9,709 nucleotides of DNA from Rhodoferax sp. (GCA_020048255.1 JAIFMR010000060.1:1-9709); one strand, 5' to 3'. Numbered from the stretch's first letter, positions 1-7,614 are shown. The notes: generated by a model from the sequence alone, not told the origin. Numbers and translations are program-made.

Positions 1-1780
1 CCTCTTGCTCATTGAGCCCGACGCGCGCCACTTCGGGGTCGGTGAACGTGGCCCACGGAATCACCGAATAATCGACCTTGAAACGTTTGAAGTCGCCAAA
101 CAGTGCATTCACCGCGGCGTACCAGGCCTGATGCGCCGCCGTGTGGGTGAACTGGAACGGTCCGGCCACATCACCTGCGGCAAAAATGTTGGGGTAGAGG
201 GTTTGCAGGTAGTCATTCACCAACACCGTGCGCCCGGTAGGAATGCCCAGCGCTTCCAGGCCATAACCTTCCAGGCGGGCTTGGCGTCCCACGGCGCACA
301 GCAGCTGGTCAAACTCAATGCGTACCTCACGCCCCTGGTGCGCCACCACCAGCACCTTGGCTGCGCCCTGGCGCTCGCAACGCAGCGCCTGGTGGCCGGT
401 GAGCACCTGCACGCCATCGGCGCGCAGTGCCTCGGCGACCACGGAAGACACCTCCAGGTCTTCGCGCACCATCAGACGCGGGGCCATTTCCACCACCGTG
501 ACTTGCGAGCCCAGCCGGGCAAAGCTTTGCGCCAGTTCACAGCCAATCGGGCCACCACCTAGCACCACCATCCGGGCCGGCGGCTCATCCAGCTCGGCAA
601 AGGTGTGCCACAGGGTGTCGCTGGTCACATAACCGACCTCGTTCAAGCCAGGCAGCGGTGGCACAAACGGGCGTGCGCCAGCCGCAATGACGATGTTGCG
701 GGTCGTCAGGGTTTGTTTTCTGCCGTTGGCCAGGGCAATCTCAACCGTCCAGGGGTTGATCAGGGTGGCGTGGCCTTGCAGCACCTCCACCCCCAGTTCG
801 GTGTAGCGCTCGATGCTGTCATGCGGCGCAATGGCGGCAATCACGGCCTGCACGCGTTGCATCACTTTCTTGAAAGAAATCGGCCTGTAGCCCAAGTCCT
901 GATTGCGTGAGACGCTATTGAGTCCATAGCGATCTGCATGCTGCATCTGGTGGGCCAGGGTGGCGCTTTTGATCAAAGCCTTGCTGGGCACGCAGCCGTA
1001 GTTGAGGCAGTCGCCGCCCATCTTGTGTGCTTCCACCAGCGTCACCCGGGCCTTGACGTTGCGATCAAAGGTCTTGGGCCGCACCGCTGCCCAGCGCGCG
1101 TAAACCTGGCGTCGCCGCAACGCGTCAACGGCTTGGCGCGCCAGCCAGGGGAACACGCCCAGCAGGGCAAACGAGCCCAGCAGGGTCGGGCTCAGAATGC
1201 CCTGGATCGAACTGAGCTGTGCCAACTGGGTGCCGGCGTTGACAAACACCGCCGTGCCGGCCAGCATGCCCAGCTGGCTGACGATATAGAAAACCCAAAC
1301 GCGCATCTGGGTCAGCCCCATCACCAGGTTGATGACAAAAAAAGGCACCAGTGGCACCAGCCGCAGGGTAAACAGGTACAACGCCCCGTCACGTTGGATG
1401 CCCTGGTTGATGTCGGCCAGGCGTTGACCAAAACGCGCTTCAATGCTGTCGCGCAAGACAAAGCGCGCGGTTAAAAAAGCCAGCGTCGCGCCCAGGCTGG
1501 AGGCAAATGAGATCAGCAGCAGACCCCAACCCAGGCCAAAAATCGCTCCACCCACCAAGGTCAGCATCACCGCGCCGGGAATCGACAGTGCAGTGGCCAG
1601 CACGTACACCCCAAAATAGACAGCAGCCACGCTCAGAGGTTGCTCAGCATACAAGGCGGCAAAACGTGCCTGGCTTTGCTGCAGGTAGTCCAGGCTCAGG
1701 TAGCGGCCAAGATCCAGCGCGACAAAAGTGCCCAGAGCGGCCAGCACCGCCAGCAGCAACAAGATTTTTGTGATTTTCAT
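1..1780 (-). CDS. DedA/TVP38 membrane domain fused to FAD-dependent pyridine nucleotide-disulfide oxidoreductase, partial at left edge, FAD motif deleted
   Basis: The frame is open for 593 codons from the ATG at 1780 and leaves the window before its stop. Residues 1-230 form a hydrophobic SNARE-associated (DedA/TVP38, PF09335-type) domain with a membrane helix near 5-23 and further helices at about 52-107, 134-181 and 195-213. From about 235 the protein resembles mercuric reductase and dihydrolipoamide dehydrogenase. It has the redox disulfide CLNYGC (C258, C263) followed by VPSK, the NAD(P)H-binding GGGPIG at 408-413, and the distal FAD motif FAAGDV at 533-538. The usual first FAD motif (VVIGxGxxG), expected just before residue 243, is absent: FDRN at 238-241 runs straight into VKARVTLVE. 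By family comparison from memory about 19 residues are missing in frame, so FAD binding is doubtful. About 115 C-terminal dimerisation residues lie off the window. Family members are inner-membrane proteins of uncertain substrate. Confidence 0.9.
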   Translation of the reverse strand, partial: MKITKILLLLAVLAALGTFVALDLGRYLSLDYLQQSQARFAALYAEQPLSVAAVYFGVYVLATALSIPGAVMLTLVGGAIFGLGWGLLLISFASSLGATLAFLTARFVLRDSIEARFGQRLADINQGIQRDGALYLFTLRLVPLVPFFVINLVMGLTQMRVWVFYIVSQLGMLAGTAVFVNAGTQLAQLSSIQGILSPTLLGSFALLGVFPWLARQAVDALRRRQVYARWAAVRPKTFDRNVKARVTLVEAHKMGGDCLNYGCVPSKALIKSATLAHQMQHADRYGLNSVSRNQDLGYRPISFKKVMQRVQAVIAAIAPHDSIERYTELGVEVLQGHATLINPWTVEIALANGRKQTLTTRNIVIAAGARPFVPPLPGLNEVGYVTSDTLWHTFAELDEPPARMVVLGGGPIGCELAQSFARLGSQVTVVEMAPRLMVREDLEVSSVVAEALRADGVQVLTGHQALRCERQGAAKVLVVAHQGREVRIEFDQLLCAVGRQARLEGYGLEALGIPTGRTVLVNDYLQTLYPNIFAAGDVAGPFQFTHTAAHQAWYAAVNALFGDFKRFKVDYSVIPWATFTDPEVARVGLNEQE

Positions 1781-1790
1781 GCGCTGGTTG

Positions 1791-1798
1791 CCCTTCTT
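1791..1798 (-). promoter_or_regulatory. Ribosome binding site of the DedA-oxidoreductase fusion
   Basis: The minus strand reads AAGAAGGG ten bases before the ATG at 1780. This supports that start, which also opens directly into a hydrophobic helix. The site lies in the 82-base gap after the upstream gene, where I see no convincing terminator hairpin. Confidence 0.6.
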
Positions 1799-1862
1799 TG
1801 GATGATGAAAATCGGGTCTTGGCCTGATCTAAAAAGAGTAGTTGGCTATCTTATGAGGAGCA

Positions 1863-4800
1863 TTACAGGTCGCTATACGACGAGTTGCTCCATTCGACAT
1901 GAGGTTCAGACTGTCGCATATCGCGCAGCTGTTCCAGCATGATCTGGCTCAGGGCTTGCAGCGTCGCCAGCTCGGTGGCGTCATCTCCCAGCCCCTGGGC
2001 GGGTAGCCGGGACAGCAAGGGGGCTGCCGCCTGATGCAGGGCTTGATGGCTGGCTTGCAGGTCTGAAAAACCCAGGTGATGGGCAAAGCGGCGCTGGGTG
2101 GCGGGTTTGCTCAGCCATTGGCCAAAGCGGCACAGCTGTCTGTCGTTGGCGGGTACCAGTTGGGTCGGCTGAGCCAGGTAGTCGTGCACTTGTTTGAGCC
2201 AGGCGCGATGCTCAATTTCGGCCAGCAACATCGCCATGTCACGCGGCGGGGCGGCTTCGCTGTGGGCCCAGCTGGTGGGTGGGCGCCACTTCAGCAACCA
2301 GTCGGGGACCTCGCCGGCTGGCATGGGTCGGGCAATGGCATAGCCCTGACCAAACGCGCAGCCGAATTCAATCAAGGTACGCCCCAGGGCTTCGGTCTCG
2401 ACGCCTTCAGCCAGGGCCCGGCGTTCAAAGTTTCGGGCCAGGCCCAGCACACTGTTGACGATGGTGGCGTGCTCAGCATCGTCCAGCATGCCGCGCACAA
2501 AGCTTTGGTCAATCTTGAGGGTGTGGGCGGCCAGCTGCTTTAAAAAGGTCAAGGACGAGTAACCGGTGCCAAAGTCATCGAGCGCGCATTCAAAACCCAA
2601 ATTTTGCAACTGGGCAATCAGCGCCGAGACATGTGCCATGTTTTCCAGGGCACCGGTTTCCAGGATTTCTAGCTCCAGCTGGTTTGGCAACACGCTGGGT
2701 TCTTGGTGCAGTTGCTGCTTCAGCCGGTCGGTGAAATCGGGGTCATGCAGCTGCAGGGCATCAATGTTGACACTGACGGTGGTCTGCAGGCCCTGGGCGG
2801 TCCACTGCGCCAGCTGGGCCAGAGCGGTTTCAATGACCCAGTCGCCCAGCGTGATGGCCAGCGGGTGTTTGTCCAGCAAGGGGATAAACACCGCCGGCGG
2901 CAGTGTGCCGCGTGTGGGGTGTTGCCAGCGAATCAGCGCCTCAAAACCAATCACCTCCCCTGTGATCAGCTGCACCTTCGGCTGGTAGTAAAGCACAAAC
3001 TGGTTTTGCTCAAGCGCCAGGCGAATCTCGTCAATGCGCATCAGCCGATCCCGGGTGACCTCATCGTTGATCGGGTCAAAAAGGTGGTGGCGGTTTTTGC
3101 CTGCCTGTTTGGCCAGGTACATGGCCTGGTCTGCCTGACGCAGCAACTGCTCGGCGTCAAACTTGTCCTTGGGTTGAAACAGGGTGACACCGATGCTGGC
3201 GGTGACTGTCAGCTTGAGTCCGTTCAACATCAGGGGTTGCGACAACAACCGCAGCAGGTTTTGCACCGGATCAATATAGGCGTCAGGATGATCCAGGTGG
3301 CTAAAAATCACGGCAAACTCATCACCCCCAATGTGCGCCAGTAACTGGTGCTCTTGCATGGCTTGGGTCAGCCGCTGGCTCACCTCCACGATCAGCTGGT
3401 TACCCACCAACAACCCATGGGTGTGGTTGAAGGCAGCAAAGTCATCCAGGTCAATGTAAGCCACCGCCAGATGCTGCTGCTCGGTAGTTTTTGCCATGTC
3501 GATGGCCAAGGTGTCGACAAACAACTTGCGATTGGGCAGGCCAGTTTGTGCGTCGTGGTGGGTGATGTATTCGATCTGCTCGCGGTGGGCCCGTTGCTCG
3601 GTGATGTCATGGCTGATGCCCAGAACGCCAATGAGCTCGCCGCTGGAATGGTGCATGGCCACCTTGGTGGTTTCCAGCAGCCGGCGCTGGCCGTCACTGG
3701 CAAAGGTCACCCACTCTTCATTGACCACCGGGTGTTGGGCCGCCATGGCCGCCCGGTCGTGCTCCTGAAAAAAATCAGCCAGTTCTTGGGTCACAAAGTT
3801 ATGGTCGGTTTTACCCACAATGGCCGATTCAGCCGCGCCAAAAAAGCGCTCGAACGCTGGGTTGCAGGCCAGGTAAACCCCTTGCACGTTTTTGAGCCAG
3901 ATCAGGTCGGGGATGGTGTTGACCAGGGTGCGCAGGTGCGATTCGCTGGCCTGCAGGGCTTGTTCGGCCCGGTGCCGCTCGGTCACGTCCGAAACGATGG
4001 CCAGTACGCTGGTTTGGCCATTCAGGTCGAGCGGTACCCGCTCGATGTTGGCCGCAAAAATGCTGCCGTCTTTGCGCCGTACCGCAATGGCCAGGGAGTC
4101 CTGGGTTTGCCCGGCCTTCATGCTCTGAAAGTCGCTTTGAACTGTGGCCAAGTCCTCGGGTGGATGAATGTCCAGCGGCGTCATCGTCAGAAGTTCGTCC
4201 TGACTGTAGCCCAGCATCCGGCAAAACCAGGGGTTGGCAAAGACAAACAGCCCCGTCTTTGCGTCGGCGACCACCAGCCCGGTGGGCACATGGTCCAACA
4301 GGGTGCGCAAATGTTTTTCAAGCGGGGAAGATGCGGCGTGACTCTGATTCGCACCGTCCTGTAAAAAGTGCCAGCGGTCTTCAGTGCTGCGCAATGCCTC
4401 TTCTGCACGTTGACGGGCCAGCTTTTCGTGCATCAGTTCCAGCGCCTGGGCCGATACCGTCTGGTACATCGACAGCACAGTTTGAATCAGCACCGCGGTG
4501 GCGCCGCGCATTTCAATGTCGGCAGCGTGCTGCGCGGCCTGGATACTTTGGCCCTGATTGACGCCCTTGACCACCATGGCCATGCGCTTGTCATTGTCCA
4601 GAATATGGTAGGCCAGCCATTGTGTCAGGTAAGAAAACAGGTCGTCCAGAACCGTCTGGAAAGGGCGAGAGCCTGAGCGCAATTCTTCGATGTGCGAAAA
4701 AAACTTTTGGTGACTCTGGATGTGCTGCGCCAGCCAGCTGTCGCCCTCCATCGCGGTATGCCAAATGCCTTCTTCGGTGGAAAAATGGTAGACCGCGTAG

Positions 4801-4997
4801 TCGGCCAACTCACCCAAGATGCCATGAATCTCGGCCTCGGTGGCGCCCTGCACATGTTGTTGTGCCAGGCGGTTGAGCAGCTTGACCAGCACCCGGTGCT
4901 GCTCATCGATCAGGGCAATGCCGGTTTCGAGGTGCGGGTTCCAGGGGAAAATTTCAAACATGGAGGTGGTCGATTCTTCAAGGGGTGCGGGCGGCAT
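1863..4997 (-). CDS. Bacteriohemerythrin-PAS-PAS-GGDEF-EAL-CZB cyclic-di-GMP signalling protein
   Basis: A 1044-residue protein if started at 4997. The frame stays open to 5081, and 4961 (MFEIFPWN) is another candidate. I prefer 4997 because AAGG precedes it by six bases and it clears the upstream gene. Residues 13-140 are a bacteriohemerythrin with all di-iron ligands: H34, H71, E75, H92, H96, H131, D136. A coiled coil (about 185-212), two PAS domains (about 230-340 and 355-465), GGDEF (about 480-640), EAL (about 655-900) and a C-terminal CZB domain (about 920-1020) follow. GGDEF is literal at 557-561, but two substrate-binding positions are changed (A521, N533) and no RxxD inhibitory site is present. 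The EAL site looks intact: EAL at 686-688, N744, E777, DDFGTGYSS from 807, K828, E864, Q884. The CZB ligands H930 (HRAW), C956 (CRFGQWL), H984 and H988 (HQALH) match the DgcZ pattern. No membrane helix is seen, so it is probably a cytoplasmic c-di-GMP phosphodiesterase gated by O2 or redox and by zinc. Confidence 0.95.
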   Translation of the reverse strand: MPPAPLEESTTSMFEIFPWNPHLETGIALIDEQHRVLVKLLNRLAQQHVQGATEAEIHGILGELADYAVYHFSTEEGIWHTAMEGDSWLAQHIQSHQKFFSHIEELRSGSRPFQTVLDDLFSYLTQWLAYHILDNDKRMAMVVKGVNQGQSIQAAQHAADIEMRGATAVLIQTVLSMYQTVSAQALELMHEKLARQRAEEALRSTEDRWHFLQDGANQSHAASSPLEKHLRTLLDHVPTGLVVADAKTGLFVFANPWFCRMLGYSQDELLTMTPLDIHPPEDLATVQSDFQSMKAGQTQDSLAIAVRRKDGSIFAANIERVPLDLNGQTSVLAIVSDVTERHRAEQALQASESHLRTLVNTIPDLIWLKNVQGVYLACNPAFERFFGAAESAIVGKTDHNFVTQELADFFQEHDRAAMAAQHPVVNEEWVTFASDGQRRLLETTKVAMHHSSGELIGVLGISHDITEQRAHREQIEYITHHDAQTGLPNRKLFVDTLAIDMAKTTEQQHLAVAYIDLDDFAAFNHTHGLLVGNQLIVEVSQRLTQAMQEHQLLAHIGGDEFAVIFSHLDHPDAYIDPVQNLLRLLSQPLMLNGLKLTVTASIGVTLFQPKDKFDAEQLLRQADQAMYLAKQAGKNRHHLFDPINDEVTRDRLMRIDEIRLALEQNQFVLYYQPKVQLITGEVIGFEALIRWQHPTRGTLPPAVFIPLLDKHPLAITLGDWVIETALAQLAQWTAQGLQTTVSVNIDALQLHDPDFTDRLKQQLHQEPSVLPNQLELEILETGALENMAHVSALIAQLQNLGFECALDDFGTGYSSLTFLKQLAAHTLKIDQSFVRGMLDDAEHATIVNSVLGLARNFERRALAEGVETEALGRTLIEFGCAFGQGYAIARPMPAGEVPDWLLKWRPPTSWAHSEAAPPRDMAMLLAEIEHRAWLKQVHDYLAQPTQLVPANDRQLCRFGQWLSKPATQRRFAHHLGFSDLQASHQALHQAAAPLLSRLPAQGLGDDATELATLQALSQIMLEQLRDMRQSEPHVEWSNSSYSDL

Positions 4998-5003
4998 CCA
5001 CAA

Positions 5004-5007
5004 CCTT
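5004..5007 (-). promoter_or_regulatory. Weak ribosome binding site deciding the hemerythrin-EAL start at 4997
   Basis: The minus strand reads CTCAAGGTTGTGG and then ATG, giving AAGG with a six-base spacer. The alternative start at 4961 is preceded by CCACCTCC, which resembles the complement of a Shine-Dalgarno site, so 4997 is the better start. Confidence 0.4.
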
Positions 5008-5020
5008 GAGAAAATGCAGT

Positions 5021-5413
5021 TTAAGCCGTAGCAAAACGCTGGTTCAGGTAGTTGATGACGGCGCCGGACTCGGTGATCCATTGCACCTGGCCTGAGGCAT
5101 CGGTGACCTTCAGGCAGGGCACTTGGTCGCGGCCGCTGCCCTGTAGCAAATCAGCCTTGTTTTGCAGATCATGCTGGGCGTCACGGCGCTCAATCGGCAG
5201 CGCCAACCGGTGTATTTCCTTGCGTACCTTGATACAAAACGGACAGGTTTGAAACTGATACAGCACCAGGCCCCGGCAGGCTTGATCCACCTGCGCCTGC
5301 TGCGCTGGCTGGCGCACCACGGGTTTGGCGCGGCTGAGAACTTCCCAGATCAACATGAAGGGACCGAGCACGAGCCGCAGGGTTTTGAAGAAGAGTCGGA
5401 TCAGAATTTTCAT
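5021..5413 (-). CDS. Membrane-anchored glutaredoxin-like thiol-disulfide protein
   Basis: A 130-residue protein with an N-terminal hydrophobic segment (about 5-27, rich in Leu, Phe and Ile) that probably anchors it in the inner membrane, followed by a glutaredoxin fold. The active site is CPFC (C57, C60), preceded by the beta strand LVLYQFQT. VPC at 98-100 supplies the cis-proline of the thioredoxin fold, and the end (ESGAVINYLNQRF) matches the glutaredoxin/GST N-terminal helix. Extra cysteines are C46 and C100. The start is chosen because family members begin with the same MK-hydrophobic pattern; the bases before it (CCTCTCCTT) contain no Shine-Dalgarno site. It ends 23 bases before the hemerythrin-EAL start, so the two are probably cotranscribed. 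A glutathione-dependent disulfide reductase role is inferred from the family; no partner is shown by the sequence. Confidence 0.88.
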   Translation of the reverse strand: MKILIRLFFKTLRLVLGPFMLIWEVLSRAKPVVRQPAQQAQVDQACRGLVLYQFQTCPFCIKVRKEIHRLALPIERRDAQHDLQNKADLLQGSGRDQVPCLKVTDASGQVQWITESGAVINYLNQRFATA

Positions 5414-5480
5414 AAGGAGAGGTATTGCGTCGTGTACCGTCGTGAGAGTGGGTCAATGGTAGCTGCTCGCCAGTTCTGGG

Positions 5481-6179
5481 TCACTCAGGCGTGATGGTCT
5501 TGCCATTGGCAATGCGACAGCGCTGAAGGTCACAGGCTGTCGGCATGACCGAGCGGTATTCCACACCCCCCGGCAACGCGCCGCCGCCCCGGATGGCACA
5601 GGTCCCGCCTTGGCCATTGGTGTAATACGAGGTGACGTCCACGCAGCGCCTGGAGTGCGCCATCAGGCCAAAGAGATGACCCATTTCGTGCGAAATAACC
5701 ATTTGCAAGGTTTGGCGTGAGTCAAAAGCCGGGTTGCGTGCCTTCAGCAGGTCAAAAGCTGCAGGGCCCAGCGACAAGGTGCGCTCACCCAGATTGGCCA
5801 GGCCAAAGTTACGGCGGCTGCCCTGCTCGCTCCACTGCACCAGGATGGCCCCTTGGCGTAACTCGGCCTCGGCGGGCCAGCGCAACACTTTAGAGGGCAC
5901 ACCGCATTGCGACCAGGCCTGAGCCGCGTTCTGTACTGACGTCAGCACCAGCGTGGCATCAAACCAGGCGGGCGCAAAAGCATGTTTGTAGACAAAGACC
6001 AGGGGTGAACTCAGCGCCGCCCGATCCTGGCCGTCGCCCCAGGTGCTGATCTCGCCGGGCAGGCACTGGCTAATTTCCTGGTCGCGCAGTGTGGTGTTGG
6101 CCCGCGCCGCAGTGCCCATCCAGAAGATAGATAAGAAAATGAGCACTAGCCCACGTCTGTATTTCCTATTACGCTTCAT
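5481..6179 (-). CDS. Secreted matrixin/metzincin-like zinc metalloprotease
   Basis: A 232-residue protein with a Sec signal peptide: a basic start (KRNRKYRRG), a hydrophobic core at 11-24, and likely cleavage after ARA at 25-27. The zinc site reads HEMGHLFG at 164-171 with a further His at 175. A Met-turn-like SVM (M212) follows about 45 residues later, as in metzincins. The spacing is HExxHxxGxxxH, one residue longer than the metzincin consensus HExxHxxGxxH, so the third ligand is uncertain. Six cysteines in the predicted mature chain (39, 92, 179, 194, 216, 221) suggest disulfides in the periplasm or outside the cell. The ATG lies three bases after the stop of the upstream oxidase gene and has no Shine-Dalgarno site at a normal distance, so translation may be coupled. 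The substrate is unknown; I am sure of the fold class but not of activity. Confidence 0.8.
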   Translation of the reverse strand: MKRNRKYRRGLVLIFLSIFWMGTAARANTTLRDQEISQCLPGEISTWGDGQDRAALSSPLVFVYKHAFAPAWFDATLVLTSVQNAAQAWSQCGVPSKVLRWPAEAELRQGAILVQWSEQGSRRNFGLANLGERTLSLGPAAFDLLKARNPAFDSRQTLQMVISHEMGHLFGLMAHSRRCVDVTSYYTNGQGGTCAIRGGGALPGGVEYRSVMPTACDLQRCRIANGKTITPE

Positions 6180-6182
6180 AAG

Positions 6183-7607
6183 TTATAGCAAAAATATCTT
6201 TCCAGGATTCATGATGTTGTCCGGGTCGAGGGCCTTTTTGATGGTGCGCATCATGGCAATGGCGCCAATGCCAGCCTCTTCGACCAAAAAATCAATCTTG
6301 TGCAACCCCACGCCGTGTTCGCCGGTGCAGGTGCCGCCCAACTGGAGCGCCCGCTGCACCAGCTGGGTGTTGAGTTGCTCGGCAGTGTCGCGCTCGGTGG
6401 GTGAGTTGGGGTCAATCAGGTAACCCATGTGAAAGTTGCCATCCCCCACATGGCCGACCAAAAAGTACGGGATGCCGCTGGCATTGGCCTCCGACACGCA
6501 GTCCAGCAGGGCGTCGGCCAGGCGCGAAATGGGCACGCAGGTGTCGGTCGAAATCGCCCGGCAACCCGGGCGCGACTGGATCGCGGCAAAGTAGGCGTTG
6601 TGCCGCGCTGTCCACAGCCGGGTGCGCTCTTCGGGCGTGGCCGCCCACTCAAATGTTTTGCCGCCAAAGTCGCTGGCAATCGATTGGACGGTGTCAACTT
6701 GCTCTTGCACACCGGCGGGAGAGCCATGAAACTCCATCAGCAGCATGGCCTGTTCGGGCAGGGTCAGCTTGGCGTAGTTGTTGACGATGCGCACGGTGTT
6801 GGCGTCAAGCAGCTCGCAGCGGGCGATCGGCACGCCCATCTGGATGATCTGGATGGTGGCGTTGACGGCATCTGCCACGCTACCAAACGAACAGGTGGCG
6901 GCCATCACGGCTTCGGGCAGGGGATAAAGTTTGACGGTGACCTCGGTGATCACGCCCAAAGTGCCTTCGCTGCCCACCATCAGACGGGTCAGGTCGTAGC
7001 CTGCGCTGGATTTCTTGGCACGGGTGCCAGTGCGGATGACTTCACCCTGCGCCGTGACCACTTCCAGCGCCAGCACGTTTTCGCGCATGGTGCCGTAGCG
7101 CACGGCATTGGTTCCGCTGGCGCGGGTGGCGCTCATGCCACCCAGGGTAGCGTCAGCTCCGGGGTCAATTGGAAAGAACAGGCCGGTGGACTTGACGGCC
7201 TCATTGAGTGCTTTGCGTGTGACACCGGGTTGCACCGTGACCGTCAGGTCTTCGGCATGGATGGACAACACCTGGTTCATGCGGCTGACATCGATGCTGA
7301 TGCCGCCCTGCACCGCCAACAAATGGCCTTCCAGCGACGAGCCGATGCCAAACGGAATGACCGGTACTTGGTATTGGGCCGCCAGTTTGACGGCGTCAGA
7401 CACATCCTGGGTGCTTTGCGCAAACACCACGGCTTCAGGCGGGGGTGCGCTCAGGGCCGACTCGTCACGACCATGCTGCTCACGAATCACCAGCGCAGTT
7501 GAAAACTGGGACACAAATCTTTGGCGCAGCGCATCCAGGAGCGCATCAGGCGCAGTGCGCGTGCGGACTTCAGGCAGCAAGTGGGACTCGGCCCGGGGTG
7601 CATTCAT
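6183..7607 (-). CDS. FAD-linked oxidase, GlcD / D-lactate dehydrogenase-like 2-hydroxyacid dehydrogenase
   Basis: A 474-residue flavoprotein of the vanillyl-alcohol oxidase/PCMH superfamily. The FAD domain (about 50-235) contains PFGIGSSLEG at 85-94, PIDPGADATLGG from 146, the SGTNAVRYG segment from 164, and VGSEGTLGVITE at 211-222. The C-terminal FAD-oxidase domain (about 236-474) carries HVGDGNFH at 386-393 and GEHGVG at 429-434, which supply metal and substrate ligands in glycolate oxidase GlcD and cytochrome-linked D-lactate dehydrogenases, and ends with the family tail DPDNIMNPGK. It probably oxidises a D-2-hydroxyacid such as D-lactate or glycolate and passes electrons to the respiratory chain; the exact substrate cannot be read. 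The frame extends upstream to 7973, but that part is repeat sequence and low in complexity. The start at 7607 has GGAG seven bases upstream and the expected family length. Confidence 0.93.
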   Translation of the reverse strand: MNAPRAESHLLPEVRTRTAPDALLDALRQRFVSQFSTALVIREQHGRDESALSAPPPEAVVFAQSTQDVSDAVKLAAQYQVPVIPFGIGSSLEGHLLAVQGGISIDVSRMNQVLSIHAEDLTVTVQPGVTRKALNEAVKSTGLFFPIDPGADATLGGMSATRASGTNAVRYGTMRENVLALEVVTAQGEVIRTGTRAKKSSAGYDLTRLMVGSEGTLGVITEVTVKLYPLPEAVMAATCSFGSVADAVNATIQIIQMGVPIARCELLDANTVRIVNNYAKLTLPEQAMLLMEFHGSPAGVQEQVDTVQSIASDFGGKTFEWAATPEERTRLWTARHNAYFAAIQSRPGCRAISTDTCVPISRLADALLDCVSEANASGIPYFLVGHVGDGNFHMGYLIDPNSPTERDTAEQLNTQLVQRALQLGGTCTGEHGVGLHKIDFLVEEAGIGAIAMMRTIKKALDPDNIMNPGKIFLL

Positions 7608-7614
7608 GGGAGAT

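Noticed and set aside
3348..4364. 338-residue open frame on the plus strand opposite the PAS-GGDEF region
   Set aside because: It lies wholly antisense to a strongly supported gene, has no recognisable domain, and its composition mirrors the codon bias of the other strand.
4998..5081. Upstream extension of the hemerythrin-EAL protein to 5081
   Set aside because: It would overlap the end of the glutaredoxin gene by about 60 bases and adds residues not typical of hemerythrin N-termini.
5414..5494. Plus-strand small gene after AAGGAGAGG at 5414-5422
   Set aside because: The good Shine-Dalgarno-like string precedes only a GTG-started peptide of about 20 residues that overlaps the 3' end of the protease gene and has no recognisable features.
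6429..7502. 357-residue plus-strand open frame opposite the FAD-linked oxidase
   Set aside because: Antisense to a clear flavoprotein gene; Gly/His/Gln-rich with no known motif, a usual shadow in GC-rich DNA.
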